A stretch of 64,000 nt of DNA from Pseudorhodoplanes sinuspersici (lineage in GTDB: Bacteria; Pseudomonadota; Alphaproteobacteria; Rhizobiales; Xanthobacteraceae), in contig NZ_CP021112.1 in the NCBI RefSeq assembly GCF_002119765.1, positions 1,792,501 through 1,856,500 on the forward strand, written 5' to 3'. The position numbers and the translations under genes are program-made. This document shows positions 55,658 through 64,000 of this stretch, piece by piece. Numbering within the stretch: the stretch's first letter is position 1; each line of letters starts with the position of its first letter. The notes under the pieces were generated by a model. The model was not told the origin of the DNA, did no database searches, and was given only the letters and a program-made list of their open reading frames with translations.

Positions 55658-56458
55658 ATGCTGACCCCCGACGAGCTGGAGCGCTACGCCCGGCACATTG
55701 TCATGCGCGATGTTGGCGGGCCGGGGCAGCAGGCGCTGAAAAAGGCGCGCGTCCTGGTGATCGGCGCCGGGGGCCTCGGTGCGCCGGTGCTGCTTTATCT
55801 TGCCGCGGCCGGCATCGGCACGCTTGGTATCGTCGACGATGATCTTGTGTCGCTGTCCAATCTGCAGCGGCAGGTGGTGCATGCGACGCCCGATATCGGT
55901 GATGCCAAAGTCGACAGTGCCGCGGGCGCCATTTCCCGGCTCAATCCGCATGTCGCGGTCGAGCGCCATCCGGTACGGATCGTGGCTGCCAATGCGCTCG
56001 AGCTGATTGAGCAATACGATCTTGTTATCGACGGCTCTGACAATTTCGCGACACGCTATCTCGTGTCCGATGCCTGCTACTTCGCCGGCAAGCCGCTGAT
56101 CACCGGCGCGCTGGGTGTCTTTGATGCGGCGCTGACGACATTGCGTCCGCATGAGCGCGACGCGGAGGGGAATCCCAATCCCACCTATCGCTGTCTGTTT
56201 CCGGAGCCGCCGCCGCCCGGCTCCATCCCGGCCTGTTCGGAGGCGGGAATTCTCGGCGCACTACCCGGCATCCTTGGTTCAATGATGGCCCTGGAAACGA
56301 TGCGCGAGATCGTCGGCTTCGGCGAAGGGCTGGTCGGGCGGTTGCTGATGGTCGATGCGCGCGCATTGCGTTTCGAAACGCTAGCCTATGCGTGGGATCG
56401 CAATAATCCGCTCAGTGGCGAAAATCCGACGATCAAGGATCTGTCGATCCACGAATGA
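55658..56458 (+). CDS. ThiF/MoeB/HesA-family adenylyltransferase (E1-like)
   Basis: A 266-residue E1-like enzyme that adenylates the C-terminus of a ubiquitin-like sulfur carrier (ThiS or MoaD). It starts MLTPDELERYARHIVMRDVGG; the ATP loop is VLVIGAGGLGAPVLLYL, with SNLQRQVVH and DLVIDGSDNFATRYLVSDAC after it. The C-terminal rhodanese domain of MoeB/ThiF fusions and clear Cys-x2-Cys zinc pairs are not obvious. ATG 55658 has GGAGG at 8 nt; GTG 55643 is too early. The carrier partner is not encoded nearby, so thiamine or molybdopterin synthesis cannot be told apart. Confidence 0.9.
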   Translation: MLTPDELERYARHIVMRDVGGPGQQALKKARVLVIGAGGLGAPVLLYLAAAGIGTLGIVDDDLVSLSNLQRQVVHATPDIGDAKVDSAAGAISRLNPHVAVERHPVRIVAANALELIEQYDLVIDGSDNFATRYLVSDACYFAGKPLITGALGVFDAALTTLRPHERDAEGNPNPTYRCLFPEPPPPGSIPACSEAGILGALPGILGSMMALETMREIVGFGEGLVGRLLMVDARALRFETLAYAWDRNNPLSGENPTIKDLSIHE

Positions 56459-56463
56459 AATCT

Positions 56464-56535
56464 TCCGTTCGTCCCCGGAAAGCGGGGACCCAAAGTGGTG
56501 AAGACTGGATTCCCGCTTGCGCGGGAATGAACGGA
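56464..56535. repeat. REP composite after the ThiF-like gene
   Basis: TCCGTTCGTCCCCGGAAAGC followed by GGGGACCC, spacer, CTGGATTCCCGCTTGCGCGG and GAATGAACGGA. Two hairpins with inverted outer ends TCCGTTC/GAACGGA. Lies between convergent genes. Confidence 0.8.
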
Positions 56536-56557
56536 GTTTGGTGTTGGCGATTGAGAT

Positions 56558-56935
56558 TCAATCCGCCGGCTTGGTCCAGCTCGCGACGGTGACCGCGCCC
56601 TTCATCACCGACCAGCGATTCTCGATCATGGTGTTGGGCACAAGACGATAGCAGGTTCCCGGCGCGCCCGCTTTCCACGAGGTGCAGAAGCCTTCCTTCA
56701 CGATTTTCCAGGTGCCTTCGGATTTTTCGGTCGGCTCGCCGGCTTTCTTGATCGGTTCACGGATGGCCTTGCCGTCGGGCGTGAACACCATGGTGAAGCG
56801 CTGTCGTGTCGTGCTGGTCGCGACGAATGGCTTGCCGTTGAAGAACATCGCCTTGATCGCGGCGCCATCAAGCGCCTGCGCTGAAACTGGCGCATGCAGG
56901 AGCGGGAGCACGGCAAGAGACAAAAGGGCGCGCAT
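56558..56935 (-). CDS. small exported hypothetical protein
   Basis: A 125-residue exported protein with a signal peptide (RALLSLAVLPLLHAPVSAQA). The mature domain, AIKAMFFNGKPFVATSTTRQ ... FTMVFTPDGKAI ... SEGTWKIVKEGFCTSWK ... GTCYRLVPNTMIENRWSVM, has two cysteines and a repeated beta pattern, suggesting a small lipocalin-like or immunity-type barrel. GGAGG lies 7 nt before the ATG at 56935. No function is known to me. Confidence 0.8.
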   Translation of the reverse strand: MRALLSLAVLPLLHAPVSAQALDGAAIKAMFFNGKPFVATSTTRQRFTMVFTPDGKAIREPIKKAGEPTEKSEGTWKIVKEGFCTSWKAGAPGTCYRLVPNTMIENRWSVMKGAVTVASWTKPAD

Positions 56936-57036
56936 GGGACGGCCTCCGAAGGGCAATATAGACAGCATTCTAAAAGCCGAATTCGTCAACGTACAGTGAC
57001 GCACCGTCACAGCATCGAAAAGCCGCTGCTCGCAGC

Positions 57037-58038
57037 TTACAGCATGGATGGCAGAATACGGTTCGGCGGCTTGTGCCCGTCCATGAAGGTCTTGATGTTG
57101 ATGATGACCTTCTCGCCCATGTCGATGCGGCCTTCCACCGTGGCCGATCCCATATGCGGCAGCAGCACCACCTTGCCTTCGCGCGCCAGCTTGGCGAGCC
57201 GTGGGTTCACCGCCGGCTCATGCTCGAACACGTCAAGCCCGGCACCTGCGATCTCGCCCGCTGCGATCATCCGGATCAGGGCATTCTCGTCGATCACTTC
57301 GCCGCGGGCGGTGTTCACCACATAGGCTTCCGGCCGCAGCAATTTCAGCCGCCGAGCCGACAGCAGATGATAGGTCGCCGGTGTGTGCGGGCAATTGATC
57401 GAGACGATGTCGACACGCGCCAGCATCTGATCGAGGCTCTCCCAATAGGTCGCGCCCAGTTCTTCTTCGATTTGCTCCGCTACGCGGCGACGGTTGTGAT
57501 AGTGAATCTGCAGGCCGAAGGCTCGCGCGCGGCGGGCGACAGCCTGGCCGATGCGGCCCATGCCGATGATTCCCAGCCGCTTGCCCCAGATCCGGTGGCC
57601 GAGCATCCAGGTCGGCGACCAGCCGCCCCATTCGTTCTCGCCGGTCAGAACTTGCGAGCCCTCGGCCAGCCGGCGCGGCACGGCGAGGATCAGCGCCATC
57701 GTCATGTCGGCGGTGTCTTCGGTGAGGACGCCTGGCGTGTTGGTCACGGTGATACCGCGCTGCAGTGCGGTGGTCACGTCGATATTGTCGACGCCGTTGC
57801 CGAAATTGGCGATCAGCTTCAGGTTGCCGCCGGACTGGGCCAGCACCGAAGCATCGATCCGGTCCGTGACGGTCGGCACCAGAACATCGGCGGTCTTTAC
57901 CGCCTCGGCCAGTTGTGCCTGCGTCATCGGGACGTCGTCGAGATTCAGCCGCGCATCAAACAATTCGCGCATGCGCGTTTCGACGCGCTCCGGCAACTTG
58001 CGCGTCACGACCACCAAGGGCTTTTTCCGGTTCTGCAT
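57037..58038 (-). CDS. D-2-hydroxyacid dehydrogenase (glyoxylate reductase / D-glycerate dehydrogenase type)
   Basis: An NAD(P)-dependent dehydrogenase of 333 residues. The nucleotide loop is GKRLGIIGMGRIGQAVARRA. The catalytic residues are Arg in VNTARGEVID, Glu in DVFEHEPAV and His in LLPHMGSATVEGR. The N-terminal VVTRKLPERVETRMRELFDARL matches the GyaR/glycerate dehydrogenase type, used in glyoxylate and serine-cycle metabolism. The start ATG at 58038 is clear. Substrate range cannot be fixed by sequence. Confidence 0.93.
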   Translation of the reverse strand: MQNRKKPLVVVTRKLPERVETRMRELFDARLNLDDVPMTQAQLAEAVKTADVLVPTVTDRIDASVLAQSGGNLKLIANFGNGVDNIDVTTALQRGITVTNTPGVLTEDTADMTMALILAVPRRLAEGSQVLTGENEWGGWSPTWMLGHRIWGKRLGIIGMGRIGQAVARRARAFGLQIHYHNRRRVAEQIEEELGATYWESLDQMLARVDIVSINCPHTPATYHLLSARRLKLLRPEAYVVNTARGEVIDENALIRMIAAGEIAGAGLDVFEHEPAVNPRLAKLAREGKVVLLPHMGSATVEGRIDMGEKVIINIKTFMDGHKPPNRILPSML

Positions 58039-58158
58039 GTTTCAGCCTTGGAACGTCTCATTCATCCATTGCGAAGGCGGGCCGTTCAGCCCTCCTTAAC
58101 CGGGCTCATCGAAACTGCGCCGTTCCGACAAGCCCGCCAGTGCCATGTTCTGTAGCAG

Positions 58159-58698
58159 ATGACCGTACCAAGACAAACCATCCGGACCATCGCTATCGCT
58201 CTCGCGTTCTCCATTCTCTTTTTGGGCCAGCCCGTCCGGGCGGCCGGCAGTGAGGGTGCTGTCGGTAGCGCCAGCGGCCTGCCGGTGCCTCGCTATGTCA
58301 GCCTGAAGTCGGAACGGGTGAATGTCCGGACCGGCCCTACCAAGGACCACGATGTTGCCTGGGTTTTCACCAAGCAGGGTCTGCCGGTGGAAGTGACCGC
58401 CGAGTTCGAGAACTGGCGCCGCATTCGCGATGCCGAAGGTGCGGAAGGCTGGGTTTATCATTCAATGCTGAGCGGCCGGCGCACAGCGGTCGTCACGTTT
58501 CGCGACAAGGATCAGCTTGTCGGGGTATTGGAAAGCCCCGCGGTCGAAGGCGGGATTACCGCGCAATTGCAGCCCGGGGTACTGGCGTCGGTGAAGCGCT
58601 GCGATGGCCAGTGGTGCCGTGTCACTGGCAGGCGGTTCGATGGCTGGGTGCCGCAAGAGCGGCTGTGGGGCGTGTACCCGAACGAGAAAGTCGATTGA
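58159..58698 (+). CDS. exported bacterial SH3-domain protein
   Basis: A 179-residue exported protein. A signal peptide (IRTIAIALAFSILFLGQPVRA) precedes a bacterial SH3 domain with YVSLKSERVNVRTGPTKDHD and GAEGWVYHSMLSGRR, and a second related section, LQPGVLASVKRCDGQWCRVT and GWVPQERLWGVYPNE. Such domains bind peptidoglycan peptides. It begins 120 bases from the divergent dehydrogenase gene. Confidence 0.9.
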   Translation: MTVPRQTIRTIAIALAFSILFLGQPVRAAGSEGAVGSASGLPVPRYVSLKSERVNVRTGPTKDHDVAWVFTKQGLPVEVTAEFENWRRIRDAEGAEGWVYHSMLSGRRTAVVTFRDKDQLVGVLESPAVEGGITAQLQPGVLASVKRCDGQWCRVTGRRFDGWVPQERLWGVYPNEKVD

Positions 58699-58814
58699 CG
58701 TCCTGCACAATATCTTCGTCGTGGGCCGGGCAAAGCGCCCCGTCGCGCTGAAGACCAGGCCATCCACATTCCTCCAGGCCATTTGAGTGCCGCTCTGATG
58801 CGGCCCCTGGTTTG

Positions 58815-61088
58815 CTACGTTCCGCCATCACTCTTACGTCGGGTGGAGGCACGGATCGCCCGCCGTACTCGGCCCTCCCGCTCGGACCCCTGTAGAGCGT
58901 GGCGCAGTTCGTCGCGCTTTTCGTGAATGGAGGCGATTACGAGACCCATGGGAACGCCCATATTGACGAGCAGGGCTTCGGACAATTGCAGGCTCGCTTC
59001 GATTGTCTCGGGCACGGCGTCGGTTACGTTCAGCTCGTAGAGTTTGGTTGCATGCTCGGCATCGCGGGCTCGCGCCACGATGATCAGATCGGGCCGTTCA
59101 GTACGTGCTGCGGTAATGACCGATTCCACGGCAGTTGGATTGTCCATCGTTACGACAAGTGCGTGAGCGGAGGCGATCCCGAAGCGGCGGAGCAATTCGG
59201 GATCGGTGGCATCGCCGTAGAAGATTGGCTTGCCGCGCCGCCGCTCGCGGGCGACGAGAGCAGAATCGCTGTCAAGGGCCACATAGCGCACGTCATGCCG
59301 CGCAAGCATTTCGCTCACCAGATCGCCGACGCGGCCACATCCAACAATGATCACCCGCGGCTGATCTTCGGATACCGGGGGAACGAGCGACGCGGGAGCA
59401 AGCGCCCCTGCTGCTTCCTGCGTGATGCTTTCCTCGTCCAAGTCCGTGATTTGTTTGGCGGCTGACGTCGCGGCATCGTCGAAAGGATAGAGGACAAGGT
59501 CCACGCCGCCGCCCTCCTGAAGGCGACGGGCTTCCTGATCAGTACGTGCGGTAATGGCGACGCGTCCGCCGAAGCGATGAGTGCGGATCGCGGTGAGCAG
59601 GCCACTGCGCGGATCGGTCTCGGTTAACAGAATCGTGCCGTAGGGAACCGAAAGCACGATCCAGCGCGCCTGAGTCAACGGCAGCTCGCCCCAGAAATCC
59701 TGCTCCGTCACGTCGCCGTAGCGGACCTGATAGCCTTCGCGCGAGAAGCGCCTGATTGCTTGGGGGTCGAGATCGACACCGAGCACGTTGTAGCCGGCAT
59801 CCTCGAGGCGCCTCAGGAGCTGGCTGCCGAAGCGGCCGAGGCCGAAGATGATGACATCGATCGTTGCCTTGTCTTCATCGTTCGCCGCTGCTGCCTCCCG
59901 CCACGCCCCGAAATCGAATGGCCGCAGCAGGGGCTGACACCAGGCATAGAGCTGCTGAGAATAGGTGATCATGTAGACGGACAGGGCGATCGTCACGAGG
60001 CCCACCAAAGTAACGAGCCCGACCGCGGACTGATCGACATGGCCGAGGCTGAGCCCCATCGCCATGAAGATCAGCGAGAATTCCGAAATCTGCGCGACGG
60101 TGAGGCCGGCGAGGAATCCAGTGCGAGTGCGATAGCCCATCGAGGCCATGATGAAGAGAACGATCAGCGGGTTGCCAATCAGCACGAACAGGGAAAAGAC
60201 AATGGCTGGGGTGACATCTTTGCCGAGAGTGGAGAGATCGAGTGTTGCGCCGATCGACAAGAAGAAGAAGAGCAGCAGGAAGTCCCGCAACGCACTCAAC
60301 CGCGCCGAAACCAGGTCTCGATAGGGCGTGGAGCCGATCGAGACGCCGGCGGCGAGGCCGCCAAGCTCCTTGCCGAGGCCAATCATATCGCCGACGGCGG
60401 CCGCCGCTGCTGCCCAGCCGATGGAAGCGATGACAAGCAGCTCTGGCGTGCGGGCGAGCCGCGCCATCAGCGGATCGGCGAGGTAGCGCACGAACAAGAC
60501 CAGAATCACGACCACGGCGAGGAGGGAACCAATGATCGCTCCAAGGTCGGTTAATCCGCCGCGTTGGGTGACGCCGATCCCGACCGTGGACAGCACCACC
60601 ATTGCGATTACGACGACAATATCCTGGACGATCAGAAAGCCGAGTGCGATCCGGCCATGCAGCGTCTCGAGCTCGCGCTTGTCGCTCAACAGCTTCACAA
60701 CGATAATCGTGGAAGAGAAGGTTAGAGCAACGGCGACATAGAGGCTGGTTAGCCAGTCAAGTCCAAGGGCAAGTCCGATAGGGAAGCCGATGCCCGCCGT
60801 GAAGACGACCTGGCCGAGCCCGGTGGCGAGGGCGACAGGACCAAGCCTCTTTACGAGGCGCCAGTCGAGTTTGAGGCCGACCAGGAACAGAAGGAGAGCA
60901 ACGCCGAGTTCGGCAAGAAAGCGGATCTGGCTCGCCGTCTCGGGGCTGCTGTCGAAGAACGCGGCAGCCGCGATCCCCACCGCGATGAAACTCACAATCA
61001 CGGGTTGGCGCAGCGCGGTGCCCAGCAACCCGACGGCGGCGGCCCCGAGCAACAGCCATGCGATCTCATGAAAAACGGTGTTATTCAT
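58815..61088 (-). CDS. Kef-type (CPA2) K+/H+ antiporter with two RCK/TrkA-N domains
   Basis: A 757-residue cation:proton antiporter. About 12 membrane helices fill residues 1-390, including ALTFSSTIIVVKLLSDKREL and GLTVAQISEFSLIFMAMGLS, typical of Kef/YbaL. Two regulatory nucleotide-binding domains follow: IDVIIFGLGRFGSQLLRRL with VLGVDLDPQ, then VIIVGCGRVGDLVSEML with YVALDSDS. Most Kef proteins have one such domain, so the pair is unusual, though the second resembles those in some YbaL-like proteins. ATG 61088 (MNNTVFHEIAW) begins the first helix. It is divergent from a tandem UspA gene. Confidence 0.92.
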   Translation of the reverse strand: MNNTVFHEIAWLLLGAAAVGLLGTALRQPVIVSFIAVGIAAAAFFDSSPETASQIRFLAELGVALLLFLVGLKLDWRLVKRLGPVALATGLGQVVFTAGIGFPIGLALGLDWLTSLYVAVALTFSSTIIVVKLLSDKRELETLHGRIALGFLIVQDIVVVIAMVVLSTVGIGVTQRGGLTDLGAIIGSLLAVVVILVLFVRYLADPLMARLARTPELLVIASIGWAAAAAAVGDMIGLGKELGGLAAGVSIGSTPYRDLVSARLSALRDFLLLFFFLSIGATLDLSTLGKDVTPAIVFSLFVLIGNPLIVLFIMASMGYRTRTGFLAGLTVAQISEFSLIFMAMGLSLGHVDQSAVGLVTLVGLVTIALSVYMITYSQQLYAWCQPLLRPFDFGAWREAAAANDEDKATIDVIIFGLGRFGSQLLRRLEDAGYNVLGVDLDPQAIRRFSREGYQVRYGDVTEQDFWGELPLTQARWIVLSVPYGTILLTETDPRSGLLTAIRTHRFGGRVAITARTDQEARRLQEGGGVDLVLYPFDDAATSAAKQITDLDEESITQEAAGALAPASLVPPVSEDQPRVIIVGCGRVGDLVSEMLARHDVRYVALDSDSALVARERRRGKPIFYGDATDPELLRRFGIASAHALVVTMDNPTAVESVITAARTERPDLIIVARARDAEHATKLYELNVTDAVPETIEASLQLSEALLVNMGVPMGLVIASIHEKRDELRHALQGSEREGRVRRAIRASTRRKSDGGT

Positions 61089-61321
61089 GCATATCCAGGC
61101 GATAGCATCCGGGCCAGGTCCTCGCACGTTGCCGAGTCATCCGATCCAGACTTTGCCTATTGTACAGGGAATTTGGCGTGGTTGCGCTCTGGACGTTACG
61201 TCGGCTGCTGGACCGCTATTGGAGATGAGGCCGACAGTCTCGGCAACGCCGCTGATCTCTTTGATGCCTTCTTGATTGAGATCAACGTTCGCCGTGACAG
61301 CTTGCTGAAAAATAGGCGAAT

Positions 61322-62200
61322 ATGAAACGGCTACTCGTTGCGACGGACTTCTCGACACGTTCCGATCGTGCCTTGCGGCGAGCAACGCTGCTGGCGCGGC
61401 AGCTCTCCGCCGAAATCGTTCTCGTTCATGTCGTGGATGACGACCAGCCGCCCCGCTTGGTCAAGGCACAGGAGCGCGAATCACAAGGTCTACTGACCGA
61501 TCTGGCCGCTACTCTGCGCGAAATCGATCAGGTGCATTGCGAGACGCGCGTGGTCCTCGGCGAACCGTTTCACGCGATCGCCGAAATGGCGGAGCGCGCC
61601 GATGCAGATGTCGTTGTCATGGGGGCTCATCGGCGGCAAGCCCTGCGGGACGTCTTCATCGGCACGACGATCGAGCGGACGATCCGAAGGAGCCGGCGTC
61701 CCGTCATCATGGCGAACGCAATTCCGGCAGGAAATTATGATCGCGTTCTCGTCGCAGTCGATTTTTCGGGCTGCGCGGCGATTGCCGTAAAGGAGGCGCG
61801 AAAGCTAGGCCTTCTTGATCGCACCGAAGTTCTTGTTTTGCATGCCTTCGAGGCTCCGGTCCAGAACATGACGATCCGCGCGTCTATAACGATGGATCAG
61901 TTGAAGGATCACATCGCAGAGGAGGAGGAGCGTGCCGCGGGAGAACTTTTAAAGTTTCTGCGTGAGGTCGATCTGCGACCGAGCCGCCATTTCGTTCAAC
62001 TTATTGAGCTCTCTGCGCCGGAGACAATCCGGGACTGCGTTCGCAAGCACAAGGTCGATCTTGTGGTGATGGGAACTCACGGCAGAACAGGCCCAGCAAA
62101 GTTCTTCTTGGGGAGTGTGGCAGAGGAGGTGCTGCGCAACTCCGACGTCGACGTCCTGGTCGTCCCGGCAGCTGCCAGCCTGCCGTCGGAGCCTCAATAG
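61322..62200 (+). CDS. tandem-domain universal stress protein
   Basis: A 292-residue universal stress protein with two UspA domains. Domain 1 starts KRLLVATDFSTRSDRALRRA and has the weaker loop GAHRRQALRDVFIGTTIERT. Domain 2 starts YDRVLVAVDFSGCAAIAVKE and has the complete ATP-binding loop GTHGRTGPAKFFLGSVAEEV (G-x2-G-x9-G-S). It is divergent from the Kef-type antiporter, with 233 bases between them, which suggests joint control under stress (inference). No -10/-35 was assigned. Confidence 0.92.
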   Translation: MKRLLVATDFSTRSDRALRRATLLARQLSAEIVLVHVVDDDQPPRLVKAQERESQGLLTDLAATLREIDQVHCETRVVLGEPFHAIAEMAERADADVVVMGAHRRQALRDVFIGTTIERTIRRSRRPVIMANAIPAGNYDRVLVAVDFSGCAAIAVKEARKLGLLDRTEVLVLHAFEAPVQNMTIRASITMDQLKDHIAEEEERAAGELLKFLREVDLRPSRHFVQLIELSAPETIRDCVRKHKVDLVVMGTHGRTGPAKFFLGSVAEEVLRNSDVDVLVVPAAASLPSEPQ

Positions 62201-62292
62201 CGTCTTCTCGGGACGTGAGTGATCGTTCCGGTCTGTGGGCGCAACTCGTTTTCCGGCAGCTAAGCGCACGTCTTGAGACGTTACGGAAAAAC

Positions 62293-62353
62293 ATGGATGC
62301 CCGGGACAGCGTCATTGACGCCGTCTTCGACAGCTATTGCCCCGGGCATGACC
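62293..62353. repeat. ATGCCCGGG palindrome after the universal stress gene
   Basis: CATGGATGCCCGGGACAGCG at the left and GCCCCGGGCATGACCGAG at the right; ATGCCCGGG (62297-62305) pairs with CCCGGGCAT (62341-62349). A degenerate member of the ...GGATGCCCGGG...CCCGGGCATGAC family. It lies between convergent genes usp and irr. Confidence 0.6.
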
Positions 62354-62364
62354 GAGTTGAAAGA

Positions 62365-62886
62365 CTAGCGGCGCTTGTCGATTTTCTTCAGCCGCACGAC
62401 CACATCGATGCGGGCGACCTCATAGCCTTCCGGCGCGATCGGCATTTTGTCGACGATCACGTCATTGCCCGGAATGTCGACCAGCTCATTGTCGCCTTCG
62501 ACAAAGAAGTGGTGATGGTCTGACGCGTTGGTGTCGAAATAGGTCTTGGAACCATCGACCGCGACCTGGCGCAACAGACCAACTTCGGTGAACTGATGCA
62601 GCGTATTGTAGACCGTGGCCAGCGACACCGGCACCTTGGCCTTCGTGGCCTCTTCGTACAGCATTTCTGCCGTCAAATGTCTGTCGCCTTTGGCGAACAG
62701 GATCCAGCCCAGCGCCATGCGCTGACGGGTTGGACGCAGGCCCACTTCGCGGAGCATCGACTTGACGTCGTGCCAGGGGCAGCCGTTCAGATCGGCTCTA
62801 CGGGGATCCCCGAGATGCATGCCCAGCGGATGGGCCGCAGGGCTTTCGGGAGGGGTGGAGAAAACAATCGTACGCGGTAGGTTCAT
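62365..62886 (-). CDS. irr: iron response regulator Irr (Fur family)
   Basis: Irr, 173 residues, controls heme and iron genes in Rhizobiales and is inactivated or degraded when heme is abundant. The heme-regulatory motif is [12 protein letters not shown] with the Cys-Pro pair, and the His-rich second heme site is [13 protein letters not shown]. The winged helix is [20 protein letters not shown] and [15 protein letters not shown]. The ATG at 62886 (MNLPRTIV) is used; ATG 62949 is possible. It is divergent from fabA, the usual arrangement in Bradyrhizobium. A TTTAGAAT-like palindrome in the gap may allow self-regulation. Confidence 0.95.
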   Translation of the reverse strand: MNLPRTIVFSTPPESPAAHPLGMHLGDPRRADLNGCPWHDVKSMLREVGLRPTRQRMALGWILFAKGDRHLTAEMLYEEATKAKVPVSLATVYNTLHQFTEVGLLRQVAVDGSKTYFDTNASDHHHFFVEGDNELVDIPGNDVIVDKMPIAPEGYEVARIDVVVRLKKIDKRR

Positions 62887-62980
62887 GATGGTTTCGGTGC
62901 CCAATGATCCCGGTTCAAGGCCGAGATTGTTGCATCCGAAATCATACACGAGGCTGTTCGCTTATTGCAACTGTTTCGCA

Positions 62981-62997
62981 TCTAGGATGATTCTAAA
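62981..62997. promoter_or_regulatory. candidate Irr-box/ICE-like palindrome in irr-fabA gap
   Basis: TCTAGGAT-G-ATTCTAAA: the right arm is the inverse of TTTAGAAT, and the left arm matches it at 6 of 8 positions. It resembles the palindromic TTTAGAA/TTCTAAA-type control elements reported for rhizobial Irr. It lies 95 bases from the irr start and 107 from the fabA start. Binding is not demonstrated. Confidence 0.45.
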
Positions 62998-63103
62998 CGG
63001 GCTTGGCCGCCTTTGCCCCGAAGCGGGACGCTATGTTAGGAACCGCCGGGGATCGTCTTGGCGACGAAGAATTGACGACGAAAAATTAAGGAATGTGACC
63101 GGC

Positions 63104-63631
63104 ATGCAGAGCCGCCAAACCAGCTACGAATATGAAGAACTTCTGGCCTGTGGCCGGGGTGAATTGTTTGGCGAGGGACCGCAATTGCCATTGCCGCCGA
63201 TGCTGATGTTCGATCGCATCTCGGAAATGTCCGAACAGGGCGGCGAACACGGCAAGGGCCTCGTCCGGGCGGAACTCGATGTGAAGCCGGACCTCTGGTT
63301 TTTCCCCTGTCATTTCAAAGGCGATCCGGTGATGCCGGGCTGCCTCGGCCTCGATGCCCTGTGGCAATTGCTGGGCTTTTTCCTTGGCTGGACCGGTTCT
63401 TCGGGCAATGGCCGGGCGCTGGGTCTTGGCGAACTGAAATTCTCCGGGCAGGTGCTGCCGAGCATGAAAAAGGTCGTTTATGGCCTCGAGATCAAGCGCG
63501 TCATGCGATCCAAGCTGGTGCTGGGCATCGCCGACGGCTGGCTCTCGGCCGATGGTAACGTCATTTACCGCGCCAGCGACCTGAAAGTCGGCCTGTTCAA
63601 GCAGGACGCACCGCTGGCGGCTGGCGCCTGA
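63104..63631 (+). CDS. fabA: 3-hydroxydecanoyl-ACP dehydratase/isomerase
   Basis: FabA, 175 residues, dehydrates 3-hydroxydecanoyl-ACP and isomerises it to cis-3-decenoyl-ACP, the branch point of unsaturated fatty-acid synthesis. The active-site His is in [14 protein letters not shown] and the Asp in [11 protein letters not shown]. The start [23 protein letters not shown] matches alphaproteobacterial FabA. AAGGA lies about 11 nt before the ATG at 63104. fabB follows, so the two make one unit with the irr gene on the other side. Confidence 0.97.
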   Translation: MQSRQTSYEYEELLACGRGELFGEGPQLPLPPMLMFDRISEMSEQGGEHGKGLVRAELDVKPDLWFFPCHFKGDPVMPGCLGLDALWQLLGFFLGWTGSSGNGRALGLGELKFSGQVLPSMKKVVYGLEIKRVMRSKLVLGIADGWLSADGNVIYRASDLKVGLFKQDAPLAAGA

Positions 63632-63689
63632 TCAGGGTGCCTCAGGCGCATTCCTTCGGTTCTGCCTTGCGGATTTGCGCCGGACCGGC

Positions 63690-63719
63690 CAAGTGTTCGC
63701 TATCCAAGTGTGCGCTATC
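63690..63719. repeat. 15-bp tandem direct repeat between fabA and fabB
   Basis: CAAGTGTTCGCTATC followed at once by CAAGTGTGCGCTATC (14 of 15 identical). It lies in the 200-base gap between fabA and fabB. No function is evident. Confidence 0.7.
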
Positions 63720-63831
63720 ACGGGTATCCAGGCGTGGCCCTTGGTCGGGCTGCCCAATTGTTCTTGAGGGGACCGATCTCTTGAGATCGGGAATGCGGGC
63801 GCGCTCCAACTCATAAATCGGCGAGGCAGAC

Positions 63832-64000
63832 ATGCGGCGAGTGGTCGTCACCGGGATGGGAATTGTCTCATCCATCGGTAACAATACGCAGGAGGTTCTT
63901 GCGAGCCTGCATGAAGGTCGTTCGGGCGTCGTCCGTGCGGACGATTACGTGAAACTCGGTTTCCGCAGCCAGGTGCATGGTGCGCCGACGCTGGTTGCAG
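63832..64000 (+). CDS. fabB: 3-oxoacyl-ACP synthase I (5' part; runs beyond window)
   Basis: The first 56 codons of a beta-ketoacyl-ACP synthase: MRRVVVTGMGIVSSIGNNTQ, then EVLASLHEGRSGVVRADDYV. This N-terminus, together with its place directly after fabA, indicates FabB, which elongates cis-3-decenoyl-ACP. GAGG sits 5 nt before the ATG. The catalytic Cys-His-His residues lie beyond the window edge. Confidence 0.93.
   Translation, partial: MRRVVVTGMGIVSSIGNNTQEVLASLHEGRSGVVRADDYVKLGFRSQVHGAPTLVA

Overview
The window is a high-GC chromosome segment from an alphaproteobacterium of the order Hyphomicrobiales (Rhizobiales), most likely a Bradyrhizobium/Rhodopseudomonas/Pseudolabrys-type lineage. 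Supporting signs are an Irr iron regulator with a GCPW heme-regulatory motif beside fabA-fabB, an ornithine-lipid acyltransferase (OlsB), a phospholipid N-methyltransferase (PmtA), a BA14K-type exported protein, an alphaproteobacterial RpoH promoter before dnaK, and several palindromic repeat families typical of these genomes. No rRNA, tRNA or CRISPR array was found. The species cannot be named from the sequence alone.

Layout. 1-3.2 kb: a small catabolic/uptake cluster on the minus strand (alpha/beta hydrolase, luciferase-like flavin monooxygenase, TctC-type binding protein cut by the window edge). 3.4-11.9 kb: hisE-coaA, then on the minus strand olsB, a hybrid histidine kinase, comM/yifB, a secreted amidase-like protein and gshB. 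12-16.5 kb: a chemotaxis receptor, then the conserved yraN-rsmI / LpoA-like lipoprotein divergon. 16.5-17.6 kb: an IS110-family insertion sequence sitting in a REP palindrome, with a convincing candidate bridge RNA. 17.7-29.3 kb: hemW-rdgB-rph, a BT1-type transporter, and the heat-shock set hrcA-grpE and dnaK-dnaJ. 29.4-34.7 kb: pmtA, a flavin reductase, pyrF, a DUF1330 gene, a GNAT gene, dapB, gpmA and a DNA-repair methyltransferase. 34.8-43.4 kb: a DUF2244 protein, nth, a CysZ/EI24 protein, a YiiX-like amidase, a Tat-exported amine oxidase, a PP-loop ATPase, then a less housekeeping-like block (lipocalin-like, LysR, Tat-exported metallo-beta-lactamase-fold protein) and BA14K. 43.5-52.4 kb: the translation cluster pheT / membrane protein / pheS / rplT / rpmI and infC, interrupted by an exported protein, a methyltransferase and a glycosyltransferase. 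52.4-64 kb: hydrolase, enoyl-CoA hydratase, a degenerate trypsin-like protein, a ThiF/MoeB-type E1, D-2-hydroxyacid dehydrogenase, an SH3 protein, a Kef-type antiporter divergent from a tandem universal stress protein, irr, fabA and the start of fabB.

Most genes are ordinary housekeeping functions. The most notable item is the IS110 element. Its 5' noncoding end holds four short segments, in the order target-left, target-right, donor-left, donor-right, that match the REP target and the two element ends, as expected of a bridge RNA programmed for REP sites. Other points of interest are an AUU start for infC, a three-helix membrane protein coupled inside pheS-pheT, a protease-fold protein that has lost its catalytic residues, twin CTAG palindromes before the transporter, and REP units placed between five pairs of convergent genes.
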